Source of the DNA: Akkermansia sp.
Lineage (GTDB): Bacteria; Verrucomicrobiota; Verrucomicrobiia; Verrucomicrobiales; Akkermansiaceae
Assembly: GCA_030535795.1 (NCBI GenBank)
Contig: JAUNRE010000012.1
Location: 1-41,577 of the forward strand
Direction: 5' to 3'
DNA length: 41,577 bases
Under the pieces are notes generated by a model, which saw only the letters and a program-made list of their open reading frames with translations, had not been told where the DNA came from and made no database searches. The position numbers and the translations under genes were made by a program. This document shows, piece by piece, positions 1 through 7,809 of this stretch (positions within the stretch are counted from its first letter, which is position 1; each line of letters starts with the position of its first letter).

Positions 1-49
1 ACGACCTAGTGATTAACAGTCACCCGCTCTCCCGCTGAGCTACGCCGGA
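1..49 (-). tRNA. tRNA-Asn (anticodon GTT), 3' part outside the window
   Basis: Read on the minus strand, the 5' acceptor half TCCGGCG is followed by TA, a D arm (GCTC-loop-GAGC) and an anticodon arm with stem GGTGA/TCACT (one G-U pair). The loop is CTGTTAA, giving anticodon GTT (plus-strand 15-17) for asparagine. The variable region and the beginning of the T arm follow, and the T arm and 3' acceptor strand are cut off by the window edge. A promoter lies just upstream at 85-113. Confidence 0.93.
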
Positions 50-84
50 TTTGCGATTCCCGATGTTGTCGGGGTGCGGGGCAG

Positions 85-113
85 ATAATACTCCTTTTTG
101 CGGAGCATTGCAA
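85..113 (-). promoter_or_regulatory. Promoter of the tRNA-Asn gene
   Basis: Minus strand: -35 TTGCAA (108-113), 17-nt spacer, -10 TATTAT (85-90), followed by a GC-rich discriminator. The predicted start near 78 gives a precursor 5' leader of roughly 28 nt. A GC-rich discriminator is typical of stable-RNA promoters under stringent control; that role is inferred here. Confidence 0.7.
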
Positions 114-152
114 GCTTTTTTTTAAAAAAAATGCATTTTTTTGAATTTTCTG

Positions 153-181
153 TTGAAAAGCGGGGAAGATTGGAGTAGAAA
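153..181 (+). promoter_or_regulatory. Promoter, M50 protease gene (leaderless geometry)
   Basis: TTGAAA (153-158), 17-nt spacer, TAGAAA (176-181), then 6 nt to the ATG at 188. Transcription starting 6-7 nt after the -10 would begin at the start codon itself. The preceding 115-150 holds T/A tracts that could act as an UP element. Confidence 0.6.
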
Positions 182-187
182 AGAAGC

Positions 188-949
188 ATGAACACACAAC
201 CCGTCAGCCGAGGCACCCTGCAATTCACCCTTTGGGGCATCCCCATCACCATCCGACCCAGCATCTGGATTGTGCTGGCGTTACTGGGTGGTGCATTTCG
301 CATCAACGATGGCAGCGACCTGAAAGAAGTGGCCATTTTTGTTGTAGCCGGTGTGCTGTGCCTACTGGCGCACGAATTAGGGCACGCCCTGACGGGGCGG
401 AGCTTCACCGGCACCACCCCCACGATTACGCTGATGATGATGTGCGGCCTGACCGAGCTACCGATCGCGCCGCGCACGCGCGCGCAATTGTTCCTGTACT
501 TCATAGCCGGGCCGCTGGCGGGTCTGGTGCCGGGGGTGATAGCCGCCCTGCTGCTGGGGCTTCAGCTCGGCAACATCGGAGCCGGAGTAACCTTCTTTCT
601 GCTGAGCCCGTTCGGAGCCGAGGAAGCCATGCCGCAAACACACTTCATGAGCCTGCTGACTGCGCTGCATAACGGCACCCTCTCGTTCACTATGTTGCAG
701 ATATATGGTACCTTTGTGCTCATCAGCGTGTGGTGGGCGCTCTTCAACCTGCTGCCCATTCTGCCCTTGGACGGCGGCAAACTGCTGGGCACCATCACCA
801 ACAACATCAAGCGCACGGCCATGGTCGGCATGTTGCTCGCCGGTGTCCTCGCCCTCGTGAGCATCGCGATTAACCAGTGGTTCACCATGGTATTGCTGGG
901 ATACTTTGCCTATATCAACTGGCAGATTTTCCGCTACGAAAACGAATAA
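188..949 (+). CDS. M50 (site-2 protease family) membrane metalloprotease
   Basis: This 253-residue integral membrane protein has the zinc motif HELGH at residues 62-66 inside a hydrophobic helix. The second family motif, a LPLDGG segment at residues 192-197 with Asp195 as the third zinc ligand, sits near the C-terminal helices. At least five hydrophobic segments are visible. M50 proteases cut substrates within the membrane, often anti-sigma factors or signal-peptide remnants. This one is a minimal version: no PDZ domain between the two motifs (unlike RseP) and no CBS domain at the C terminus. It stands alone, with aroC downstream under its own promoter. The substrate cannot be inferred. The ATG at 188 is chosen because it follows a -10 box by 6 nt and opens the first in-frame hydrophobic region. 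Confidence 0.88.
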   Translation: MNTQPVSRGTLQFTLWGIPITIRPSIWIVLALLGGAFRINDGSDLKEVAIFVVAGVLCLLAHELGHALTGRSFTGTTPTITLMMMCGLTELPIAPRTRAQLFLYFIAGPLAGLVPGVIAALLLGLQLGNIGAGVTFFLLSPFGAEEAMPQTHFMSLLTALHNGTLSFTMLQIYGTFVLISVWWALFNLLPILPLDGGKLLGTITNNIKRTAMVGMLLAGVLALVSIAINQWFTMVLLGYFAYINWQIFRYENE

Positions 950-1005
950 GCCCCTATATGCAGGAAGATTCTGCCGCCTTGGGGTGTTGTTGTCACGCTC
1001 CCGGC

Positions 1006-1034
1006 TTGCACTACACGGCACCATCAGCTAAAAT
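1006..1034 (+). promoter_or_regulatory. Promoter, aroC
   Basis: TTGCAC (1006-1011), 17-nt spacer, TAAAAT (1029-1034), then 15 nt to the aroC ATG, giving a predicted leader of about 8 nt without a Shine-Dalgarno. Confidence 0.65.
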
Positions 1035-1049
1035 AAAGCACATACAGCT

Positions 1050-2132
1050 ATGTCGAGTTCATTTGGTTCCATTTTCAAGGTAAGCACCTGGGGCGAATCC
1101 CACGGTGTCGGGGTGGGTGTTGTGATAGATGGCTGCCCTGCCGGGGTAGCCATCACGACAGAGCAGATACAGGCAGAGCTCGACCGCCGCCGCCCGGGAC
1201 AAAGCGACATTGTCACCCCGCGCAACGAGGAAGACAAGGTAGAAATCCTCAGCGGCGTGCTCGACGGCGTCACCCTCGGCACCCCCATCGCCTTGTCGGT
1301 GCGCAACAAAGACCACCAGTCATCCGCCTACAATGAAATGCAGCACACCTACCGGCCGTCGCACGCAGATTATTGCTACGATGCGAAATACGGCATACGC
1401 GCCTGGGCAGGCGGCGGCAGAGCCAGCGCCCGCGAGACGATAGGCCGCGTGGCAGCGGGAGCCGTTGCCAAAGCCATGGTACAGGCACTTTACCCGCAGC
1501 TGCAAGTGATTGCATGGGTACAGCAGGTGCACACCGTGTTCTGCCATGTGCTGCCGGCAGATGTCGACCCCGCCGTGGTGGAAAGCAACATCGTACGCGC
1601 GGCCGACCCCGAAAGCGCTGAGGATATGAGCGTCGTCATACGCGAAGCCCGCGCCAAAGGCGACTCAGTGGGCGGTGTAGTAGCCTGCACCGTGCGCAAC
1701 TGCCCCGTGGGCTTGGGCGACCCGGTGTTCGACAAGCTGGAGGCAACGCTGGCGCATGCCATGCTGAGCATCCCGGCCTGCAAGGGGTTCGAGATAGGCA
1801 GCGGCTTCGGCGCCCCGGCGCTGCGAGGCTCTGAGCACAACGACCCCTACTACATGGACGGTGAGCGAGTCCGCACGCGCACCAATAACTCCGGCGGCGT
1901 GCAAGGCGGCATCTCCAACGGCGAAGACATCAACATGCGCCTGGCTTTCAAGCCTACGGCTACACTCATGCTGCCGCAGCAGACAGTGAACGATGCCCAC
2001 GCCGAAGTACAGCTGCGCGGCAAGGGGCGGCATGACCCCTGCGTACTGCCCCGCGCCGTACCCGTTGTAGAATCCATGGTCTGGCTGGTGATAGCCGACC
2101 ACCTCCTCCGCCAACGCACCACCCGCATCTGA
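1050..2132 (+). CDS. aroC: Chorismate synthase
   Basis: Chorismate synthase converts 5-enolpyruvylshikimate-3-phosphate to chorismate with reduced FMN, the last step of the shikimate pathway. The 360-residue product has the usual length and the family signatures in order: the N-terminal WGESHG segment (residues 14-19) followed by the DGCPAG stretch, the central RASARET region after a Gly-rich run, and the late FDKLEA...[10 protein letters not shown] block. The FMN-binding SNGEDIN region and a C-terminal histidine/arginine-rich segment are also present. The start is fixed by the promoter 15 nt upstream and by the typical short N terminus. The next gene begins 5 nt after the stop, so the two are probably co-transcribed, although no functional link is evident. 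Confidence 0.97.
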   Translation: MSSSFGSIFKVSTWGESHGVGVGVVIDGCPAGVAITTEQIQAELDRRRPGQSDIVTPRNEEDKVEILSGVLDGVTLGTPIALSVRNKDHQSSAYNEMQHTYRPSHADYCYDAKYGIRAWAGGGRASARETIGRVAAGAVAKAMVQALYPQLQVIAWVQQVHTVFCHVLPADVDPAVVESNIVRAADPESAEDMSVVIREARAKGDSVGGVVACTVRNCPVGLGDPVFDKLEATLAHAMLSIPACKGFEIGSGFGAPALRGSEHNDPYYMDGERVRTRTNNSGGVQGGISNGEDINMRLAFKPTATLMLPQQTVNDAHAEVQLRGKGRHDPCVLPRAVPVVESMVWLVIADHLLRQRTTRI

Positions 2133-2137
2133 GCACC

Positions 2138-2827
2138 ATGAAAATCGACCAAAACACCCCGCAGGCAGACCTGCTGAAGCTCTACACCGCCGTGGTGAAG
2201 AGAGAGTTTCTAAAGGGCACACCACTCAACATCAAGGCATTTCTGCGCTACGCCATTCTCTTCATCCTTTTTCCGGGCATGGTGTTCGGCTTCTACGTCG
2301 GGTTAGCTGTCACGGCGGCCTTCTGCGGGGTACTGCTCACCCTGGTGCTGACCGATAACACACAGTGGGGCATGGTGACAACCCTCTCCTGGCTGGTGCT
2401 GGGGCTCATCCCTACCACCTTCATCACCATCGACACATGGCGCCGCGCTGCCCGCACGCGCGACCAGCGTATGATGGAACGAGCCCCCCTGCCCTCGGCT
2501 CACACCGCAAAACCCACTGAGGCAGTGCAGACAACGCTCAAGTGGCGCCCCAAAAAGAGCCACGGCAACACCATCCGCATCGCCGACACGACCGTAACGG
2601 CTGACACCGACGGCATCTATGCCTTCCTGCTCTGCATCAGCGACTACTCCGGCGCGCGCCTGGTGACAGACGGCCCGGCGGGCATGTGCCTGGTACAGAG
2701 CAAAGCCAAGAAAGGTGAAGAATTGCAGGCACTGCTGCTCTACAGGCTCAAAGCCGGAGTACACGAAATCTACTGGAGCCTGCAAGCGGACGAAGCACCG
2801 CACACCACCCTCACTCGCCTGAACTGA
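2138..2827 (+). CDS. Membrane protein of unknown function
   Basis: The 229-residue protein is not recognised. Residues about 28-90 form two or three hydrophobic segments, the last followed by a basic, arginine-rich stretch (residues about 101-113), so the remainder is probably cytoplasmic. The C-terminal half (about 130-229) looks like a small beta-rich soluble domain. It lies 5 nt behind aroC and has no promoter of its own that can be seen. A bidirectional terminator follows at 2884. Confidence 0.75.
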   Translation: MKIDQNTPQADLLKLYTAVVKREFLKGTPLNIKAFLRYAILFILFPGMVFGFYVGLAVTAAFCGVLLTLVLTDNTQWGMVTTLSWLVLGLIPTTFITIDTWRRAARTRDQRMMERAPLPSAHTAKPTEAVQTTLKWRPKKSHGNTIRIADTTVTADTDGIYAFLLCISDYSGARLVTDGPAGMCLVQSKAKKGEELQALLLYRLKAGVHEIYWSLQADEAPHTTLTRLN

Positions 2828-2883
2828 ACACAGCATGCCGCGGCGGATAGCTTCCCATCGGCTCTGAACTTTGACAAAAAAAC

Positions 2884-2922
2884 GTGCGGCAGGCTGCTCA
2901 GGCAACCCACCGCACTTATTTT
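2884..2922. terminator. Bidirectional terminator between convergent genes
   Basis: GTGCGG (2884-2889) pairs with CCGCAC (2910-2915) around a 20-nt loop. A T-rich run (TTATTTT) follows on the plus strand, and a run of seven T follows on the minus strand after one G. It separates the gene ending at 2827 (plus) from the one ending at 2946 (minus). Confidence 0.6.
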
Positions 2923-2945
2923 GAAAAGATTAAAAGAAAAACGCC

Positions 2946-3278
2946 TTAGTAGCGAATGGTGTAATCGCTGGGTTCACGCGGAGCCTCGGGCTCGCGATCG
3001 CAGGGAGGCAGCATGGAGTTAAGAGCACGGCGCTGAATCGTCTTCTTCAGACCGGCGTTATTGAACTCCGTAAGCTCAGCAGCCTTCTTGGAATCTTTTT
3101 CGCGCTGCTTCTCAGCCTTGGCCTTGGCTTTGTGATACTGCTCAAGGCTGGCCTTCTGGCGCGGAGTAGCCACCCCCTTCAGGGTAGCCTCAGAGATGTC
3201 GGAGGGCTCGATAACAGGGGCAGCCTGCGCCACAACGGCAAAAGCTGCAAAAACAGAGAGGAAAGAAAGCGTTTTCAT
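2946..3278 (-). CDS. Small exported protein of unknown function
   Basis: The 110-residue protein begins with a clear signal peptide: MKTL, a hydrophobic core of about 12 residues and an AQA cleavage site near residue 19. The mature part is short, with a Lys/Glu/Ala-rich helical region (residues about 45-75) and a proline- and acid-rich tail. No family is recognised. The in-frame region upstream is longer, but the ATG at 3278 is chosen because it opens the signal peptide and lies 17 nt after a TTGACA/TATACT promoter. It is a single-gene unit, divergent from dnaB and convergent with the gene ending at 2827. Confidence 0.72.
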   Translation of the reverse strand: MKTLSFLSVFAAFAVVAQAAPVIEPSDISEATLKGVATPRQKASLEQYHKAKAKAEKQREKDSKKAAELTEFNNAGLKKTIQRRALNSMLPPCDREPEAPREPSDYTIRY

Positions 3279-3295
3279 AAATCTAAGACAATCCC

Positions 3296-3323
3296 AGTAT
3301 ACGGCATCGACATGATATGTCAA
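3296..3323 (-). promoter_or_regulatory. Promoter of the small exported protein gene
   Basis: Minus strand: TTGACA (3318-3323), 16-nt spacer, TATACT (3296-3301), then 17 nt to the ATG. This is close to the sigma70 consensus. Confidence 0.7.
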
Positions 3324-3401
3324 GCTCATTCTGTAGTTTTTGAGAAACGATAGGAAAAAAACTTGCTTTTTCGGCAGCCAAAGGGTACCATGGGGGCCGC
3401 G

Positions 3402-3407
3402 TACGAT
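3402..3407 (+). promoter_or_regulatory. Possible -10 element of dnaB
   Basis: TACGAT ends 6 nt before the preferred dnaB start at 3414, the same spacing seen at other genes here. No good -35 is visible 17 nt upstream, so the call is weak. Confidence 0.35.
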
Positions 3408-3413
3408 AAAATC

Positions 3414-4844
3414 ATGAGCGAGCAAACGAAAGAAAAACCCGATTTCAAAGGCCACACGCCGCAGGAGGTAGACCGCACCATCATGCCCCAGGCTACCGGT
3501 GTGGAGAAAAGTTTGCTCTCCATGATGACCATTGACCCCACCAACATCATTTCACAGTGCATTGCGGATGGCATGAACAGCGATTACTTCTATGTGCCCG
3601 CCCACCGCATCCTCTGGGAAATCTTCCGCGAACGCTACGAAAAAGGCATCGCACTCGATACCGTATCCGTCGCGCAGGAGCTCACCGACAATAAACAGCT
3701 GGAGGCCGTGGGCGGCCACGCCGGCCTGGCAGATATCTTTTCCTACGCCACCACCACCGCCCTCTATAGCCTGCATTTTGAAACGCTCAAGGAAAAATAC
3801 ATCCGCCGCAGCATCATCCTGACCGCCAATAAGGCCTCCGATTCAGCCTATACCTCCGAAGCCGAAATCGATGAATTGCTCGACCAGACGGAGCAGGATG
3901 TGCTCAAAATCCGCATGAACTCCGCCAAGGGCGAAGAGTGGAGCCTGAAGGCAGACATCGACAAAGCCGTGACAAACTTGGAGCGTATGATGTCCACCTC
4001 CGGCGGTATCCTGGGGCTTTCCTCGGGCTTCCCCAAGCTCGACACCATGATAAACGGCATGAAACCGGGCGAGCTTTTCATCATTGCCGCGCGTCCTGCC
4101 ATGGGTAAAACTTCTTTCATGCTCAACATCATGGAGCATGTGGTGCTCGACCTCAAAAAACCGATGATGGCCTTCTCCTGCGAAATGCCCAGCGAACAGC
4201 TGGTGGAACGCTTGCTCTACGCTCGCAGCGGCATCAATAAACAGGATTTGAAGGCTCGCATGGGCAAGCTCACGCAGGAGGAAATGAAACGCTTCCGCTC
4301 CGCCATTACCGAGCTGAAAAACAGCAAACTTATCATCGACGATACCGCGGCTATCTCCATCTCGGAGCTGAGAGCAAAAGCCCGCAGACAAATGCGCAAA
4401 TACCCCGACCTGGCAGCCATCGGCATTGACTACCTGCAGCTCATGCGCTCCCACACCAAACAGGCGCAGAATAGCCGCGAACGCGAAATCGCTGAAATCT
4501 CCGGCGGCCTGAAGAGTCTGGCCAAAGAGCTGAAACTTCCCATCATTGCGCTGGCTCAGCTGAACCGTGGCCCGGAAAACAGAACCGGCAAGAACAAAGG
4601 CACCCCCCAGATGAGCGACCTGCGAGAATCCGGCGCTATCGAGCAGGATGCCGATATGATTGGCCTGCTGTGGCGCTCTCGCTATTATGCCGAGGATGAC
4701 GAGGAACGCGAGAACGTAGGCAACGAGGCTAACCTGCTACTGGCAAAAAACCGAAACGGCCCCACCGGTGATGTGCCGCTCAGCTTCCATGCTGAAATCA
4801 TGCGCTTCGTCCCCCGTACCGTGACGGACAGTGACGAGGAATAA
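3414..4844 (+). CDS. dnaB: Replicative DNA helicase DnaB
   Basis: DnaB is the ring-shaped hexameric helicase that unwinds DNA ahead of the replisome. The 476-residue product has the N-terminal all-helical domain (residues about 30-150, starting with the EKSLL segment) and a RecA-type C-terminal motor. Walker A (RPAMGKTS) lies at residues about 227-234. Walker B (IGIDYLQLM) and the RESGAIEQDAD segment carrying the arginine-finger region follow. Length is normal and no intein is present. Two other in-frame starts exist (TTG 3363, ATG 3390). The ATG at 3414 is preferred because it sits 6 nt after a -10-like box and gives a conventional N terminus. The gene is convergent with the lipoprotein gene 13 nt downstream, with no obvious terminator between them. 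Confidence 0.96.
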   Translation: MSEQTKEKPDFKGHTPQEVDRTIMPQATGVEKSLLSMMTIDPTNIISQCIADGMNSDYFYVPAHRILWEIFRERYEKGIALDTVSVAQELTDNKQLEAVGGHAGLADIFSYATTTALYSLHFETLKEKYIRRSIILTANKASDSAYTSEAEIDELLDQTEQDVLKIRMNSAKGEEWSLKADIDKAVTNLERMMSTSGGILGLSSGFPKLDTMINGMKPGELFIIAARPAMGKTSFMLNIMEHVVLDLKKPMMAFSCEMPSEQLVERLLYARSGINKQDLKARMGKLTQEEMKRFRSAITELKNSKLIIDDTAAISISELRAKARRQMRKYPDLAAIGIDYLQLMRSHTKQAQNSREREIAEISGGLKSLAKELKLPIIALAQLNRGPENRTGKNKGTPQMSDLRESGAIEQDADMIGLLWRSRYYAEDDEERENVGNEANLLLAKNRNGPTGDVPLSFHAEIMRFVPRTVTDSDEE

Positions 4845-4857
4845 CTCTCGCCCTGCG

Positions 4858-5256
4858 TCAGTTTTCCTCGGAAAGAATGCCGGCCTCGATGAGTGCTTCA
4901 TCTCCGCCGTGGTAGTTGACCGTCTCCAACGGCACATAAGCCACCGGCGCCTCCGTTTCGCCCTCGCCGGCGTAAATAATCGTGTTACCGCCCATGGCAG
5001 CAGCTCGCTTCTTGATGGCATTCATGAACTCCTCGTTCCCCATATCGAGGGTAGCCTTGTCGAGAATAAGAAACTTGCCGACGATGACCGTGCCGGGTAC
5101 CGTCGGCATCATGGGCAACACCTCTACCTCATACGCCGGCACCGCCTTACGCTCACCTGCCGTGGCAACAGGCTGAGGCTGCCACTTATCCAGTCCCGGC
5201 ACCGTGGTGCAGGCCACCACCAGCAACGCGCACACAAACAGCAGAGACAGTTTCAT
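4858..5256 (-). CDS. Small lipoprotein of unknown function
   Basis: The 132-residue protein has a type II signal peptide ending in a VVAC lipobox (Cys16) with two Thr next, so it is probably an outer-membrane lipoprotein. The mature region has a proline-rich linker and a compact domain (residues about 55-105) with an alternating beta/alpha look and the segment AMGGNTIIYAG. That segment loosely recalls small enterobacterial lipoproteins that bind ligands through an alpha/beta fold, but the resemblance is too weak to name a family. It starts 18 nt after the stop of the gene at 5275, so the two form one unit driven from 5563. Confidence 0.75.
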   Translation of the reverse strand: MKLSLLFVCALLVVACTTVPGLDKWQPQPVATAGERKAVPAYEVEVLPMMPTVPGTVIVGKFLILDKATLDMGNEEFMNAIKKRAAAMGGNTIIYAGEGETEAPVAYVPLETVNYHGGDEALIEAGILSEEN

Positions 5257-5274
5257 GGCAGGGTATTCACTTAT

Positions 5275-5529
5275 TTACTCAGCAGGCACAAAACGACAGC
5301 AGAACACCTCTGCCCCATCGTTATACAGACGCACGGCAATACGCCCGCACTCGTGGTAGACGCGATACGCATCATGCTCTGCCGGGGGACGGGGTGAAAA
5401 ACGCCCAACCCGCTCGGGCGACAACACAGCCGTGCGCAACAGACACACCAACCGATGATTGCTCATGGTCAGCATCTGCTCATAATCAGGAGTAGGCAGC
5501 TCCAGTGTCGGTACTTTTTTGTGGCTCAC
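5275..5529 (-). CDS. Small protein of unknown function with a GTG start
   Basis: The predicted product has 84 residues and no recognised domain. It contains several cysteines and a C-terminal beta-rich stretch, with no signal peptide. The start was chosen from the promoter: TTGACA-N16-TATATT ends 6 nt before a GTG at 5529, so the transcript would begin at that GTG. Internal ATGs at about 5466 and 5472 are alternatives and would shorten the product to about 63-65 residues. It precedes the lipoprotein gene by 18 nt and probably shares its transcript. Confidence 0.55.
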   Translation of the reverse strand: MSHKKVPTLELPTPDYEQMLTMSNHRLVCLLRTAVLSPERVGRFSPRPPAEHDAYRVYHECGRIAVRLYNDGAEVFCCRFVPAE

Positions 5530-5535
5530 GAGAAA

Positions 5536-5563
5536 AATATACACCAATCGCCGGAATTGTCAA
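5536..5563 (-). promoter_or_regulatory. Promoter, leaderless GTG gene
   Basis: Minus strand: TTGACA (5558-5563), 16-nt spacer, TATATT (5536-5541), 6 nt, then GTG at 5529. It is divergent from the lpxA promoter about 70 nt away. Confidence 0.7.
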
Positions 5564-5635
5564 GCTTGCCGACAGGGTCGCGAGCCGCCACAAGGGAAAA
5601 TACGGCGTTTTTTGGGGTATCGGGGCATTTTTTTC

Positions 5636-5664
5636 TTGCGGGCGCAGGGAGATGGGGTTAGAAT
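5636..5664 (+). promoter_or_regulatory. Promoter, lpxA operon (leaderless geometry)
   Basis: TTGCGG (5636-5641), 17-nt spacer, TAGAAT (5659-5664), 6 nt, then the lpxA ATG at 5671. A T tract lies directly upstream of the -35. Confidence 0.7.
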
Positions 5665-5670
5665 GAACCC

Positions 5671-6453
5671 ATGGCGGAAATACATCCTACAGCTATTGTT
5701 GATTCGACTGCTGAAATTGCAGATGATGTGAAGATTGGGCCCTATTGCGTGGTTGGGGCACATGTGAAACTGGGCTCCGGCTGCGTGCTGCACAGCCATG
5801 TGGTGCTGGGTGGCCCCTCCACTTTCGGCAAGAACAACGAGTTCTTCCCGTTTGCGGCGATCGGCCTCAAGACCCAGGATCTCAAGTACAAGGGCGAACC
5901 CACCTACTTGGAAGTCGGCGACAACAACGTATTCCGCGAAAACTGTAACATTAACCGCTCCACCACCCCCGAGACCAAGACGGTTATCGGCAACAATAAC
6001 CTCTTCCTCATCAACAGCCATTGTGGCCACGAGTGCCAGGTGGGCAACAACGTCATTCTCTCCGGCTTTGCCGCTGTGGCAGGCCACTGCGTCATTAATG
6101 ACTGGGCCATCATTGCCGGGTGCGCTGCCGTGCATCAGTTCGTGCGCATCGGCGAGCATGCCATGGTGGGCGGCCGCGCGCGTATCGTGCAAGACGTAGC
6201 TCCCTACATGATAGCCGAAGGCTCCTCCCTGCGCTCCGTCAACATCGTCGGCCTGCAGCGCCGCGGCTTTGAGGAGGGCGACATCCGCGCCATCAAGTAC
6301 GCCTACCGTAAACTCTTCCTCGACAAAAAATCCAACATGCAGCTCAACATCGAAACTCTTCTCAAGGAGGGTGATGAGAAGTATGTGAACAACCCCCGCG
6401 TACAGCGCATTCTCCAGTTCCTCCGCGAATCCGAACGCGGTTTCATGCACTGA
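5671..6453 (+). CDS. lpxA: UDP-N-acetylglucosamine acyltransferase LpxA
   Basis: LpxA transfers a hydroxyacyl chain from acyl-ACP to the 3-OH of UDP-GlcNAc, the first step of lipid A synthesis in the cytoplasm. The 260-residue protein is a left-handed beta-helix built of hexapeptide repeats (I/V-G-x-x pattern throughout residues 1-185), with a helical C-terminal domain. The segment SHCGHEC places His117 and His120 at the positions of the E. coli pair His122/His125, the latter being the catalytic base. AVHQFVRIG and the late GLQRRGF segments are diagnostic and distinguish it from LpxD. It heads a unit with gph (1-nt overlap, TGATG) and rlmH, rather than the common lpxD-fabZ-lpxA-lpxB cluster. 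Its presence shows an LPS-bearing outer membrane. Confidence 0.96.
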   Translation: MAEIHPTAIVDSTAEIADDVKIGPYCVVGAHVKLGSGCVLHSHVVLGGPSTFGKNNEFFPFAAIGLKTQDLKYKGEPTYLEVGDNNVFRENCNINRSTTPETKTVIGNNNLFLINSHCGHECQVGNNVILSGFAAVAGHCVINDWAIIAGCAAVHQFVRIGEHAMVGGRARIVQDVAPYMIAEGSSLRSVNIVGLQRRGFEEGDIRAIKYAYRKLFLDKKSNMQLNIETLLKEGDEKYVNNPRVQRILQFLRESERGFMH

Positions 6454-7118
6454 TGAAGCGCCATATTGTCTTTGACCTGGACGGTACCCTGGTGGATTCT
6501 CTGCCGGGGATTGCGGAGGGCGTCAACCGCTCCCTGCGAGCGTTGGGGCGTGCAGAACACAGCACGGCAGCAGTAAGCCGCATGATAGGCAGCGGAGCCG
6601 CGAATCTGTGCGGCATGGCGCTGGGCTACAAAGACGCTGCGGCCACGCCCCCCGAGGAGCTGGAAGCCATGCACGCGGAGTTCCGCCGCCAATACCCGCA
6701 GTGCTGGCACTACCCCCTCACCCGCGCCTACCCGTGGGTTGCCAACATGCTCACCCTGCTCTCAGCCGAGGGTGCACAGCTGGCCGTGCTTTCCAACAAG
6801 CCGCACGATGTGACAGAGCCGATGGTGCGTGCAATTTTCCCCCACATCCCCTTCACCACCATCCTGGGCTATACGGGGAAATTCCCCCGCAAGCCCGCCC
6901 CGGACTCCCTGCAATACATCGCAGAGCGCTGGGGAATCCCCACGGCCGACATCACTCTGGTGGGCGATAGCCTGTACGACGCCCGCACCGCACAGAATGC
7001 CGGCTGCGATTTAGCTCTTGTCGCCTGGGGCTACGCCAGCGTGAGCGACCTGGTAGCCTGGCCGGCTCCGGTATTCGGCTCGGTGGATGAACTGCGGCAC
7101 TACTTGCTCAACAGCTGA
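6453..7118 (+). CDS. HAD-family phosphatase, phosphoglycolate phosphatase-like
   Basis: The 221-residue HAD subfamily IA hydrolase has motif I DLDGT at residues 8-12 (Asp8 nucleophile, Asp10 general acid) and motif II VLSNKP. A KPAPDSL segment provides the motif III lysine, and [14 protein letters not shown] forms motif IV. A helical cap domain fills residues about 15-80. The Gph/PGP type best fits the sequence; this family removes phosphate from 2-phosphoglycolate and similar small phosphoesters. Substrate assignment within HAD-IA is uncertain from sequence alone. Translation is coupled to lpxA by a TGATG overlap. Confidence 0.85.
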   Translation: MKRHIVFDLDGTLVDSLPGIAEGVNRSLRALGRAEHSTAAVSRMIGSGAANLCGMALGYKDAAATPPEELEAMHAEFRRQYPQCWHYPLTRAYPWVANMLTLLSAEGAQLAVLSNKPHDVTEPMVRAIFPHIPFTTILGYTGKFPRKPAPDSLQYIAERWGIPTADITLVGDSLYDARTAQNAGCDLALVAWGYASVSDLVAWPAPVFGSVDELRHYLLNS

Positions 7119-7128
7119 TTTCGGAGCC

Positions 7129-7569
7129 ATGGATTTCATCATATTCGCAGCAGCGCGACCCTCCATTGCCTACGCTCGGCAAGGCGTGCAGTTTTTCGAG
7201 GAACGCCTGCGCCCCCTGGGCAAGGTGGAGATTCGCTATGTGAAAGCCGGCAGCTCAGCAGAGGTCTCAGCCCGCCTGCTGGAAGCCAGCAAAGGCTGCC
7301 TGCGTATCGCCATGGATGAACGAGGAGAAAACTGGAGCTCCCGCGAGCTGGAAAAACATGCCAAAAAATGGCAGATGCAGGCGGTGAAACACGTCGCCTT
7401 CCTCATTGGCGCAGCAGACGGCCACACACAGGAACTGAGGGATGCCTGCGACCACGTCCTCTCCCTCGGTCGCCACACCATGCAACACGAACTTGCCCTG
7501 GTGGTGCTGCTGGAGCAGATTTACCGCCTGCATACCATGCTGGCCGGCAGCCCCTACCACCGGGATTAG
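7129..7569 (+). CDS. rlmH: 23S rRNA pseudouridine-1915 N3-methyltransferase RlmH
   Basis: RlmH is a SPOUT-fold methyltransferase that uses SAM to methylate pseudouridine 1915 in helix 69 of 23S rRNA. The 146-residue product has the usual length and the trefoil-knot C-terminal half with the segments [20 protein letters not shown] and LLEQIYR, plus the hallmark C-terminal SPYHRD. The SAM-loop normally reads GGxxG, whereas here the second Gly is Ala. The start at 7129 gives the standard N terminus, and a longer in-frame reading into gph was rejected. It follows gph by 10 nt, third in the lpxA unit. The stop codon is TAG. Confidence 0.92.
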   Translation: MDFIIFAAARPSIAYARQGVQFFEERLRPLGKVEIRYVKAGSSAEVSARLLEASKGCLRIAMDERGENWSSRELEKHAKKWQMQAVKHVAFLIGAADGHTQELRDACDHVLSLGRHTMQHELALVVLLEQIYRLHTMLAGSPYHRD

Positions 7570-7767
7570 CTGCCGCAAAGCTTGCGTTTGTTGACGGCTG
7601 CCCGCCCCCGATGCTCCGCAAACTGAAAAAAAAGAAAGTTCCCCACAAAAATGGGCAGTACCACCAGCGCGACACCGAAAGCACGTGCACACATACGATG
7701 CGCCCGACATAACACATGCAGCCCCTGAGGGCAAGCGCTTTCCTCTTGCTGTAAGCGGGAAAAATAC

Positions 7768-7796
7768 TTGATTTGTGCGCCCCAATCTGCTAGACT
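7768..7796 (+). promoter_or_regulatory. Promoter, mutS
   Basis: TTGATT (7768-7773), 17-nt spacer, TAGACT (7791-7796), then 13 nt to the ATG at 7810. The 200 nt before it (7570-7767) show no terminator for the lpxA unit and no convincing gene. Confidence 0.65.
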
Positions 7797-7809
7797 CTGC
7801 TCACAAGTT

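Noticed and set aside
7566..7694. Small minus-strand ORF of 42 codons with a hydrophobic stretch between rlmH and mutS
   Set aside because: It could encode a one-helix membrane peptide, but no promoter in the typical arrangement and no family support were found, and T-rich DNA readily gives such a stretch.
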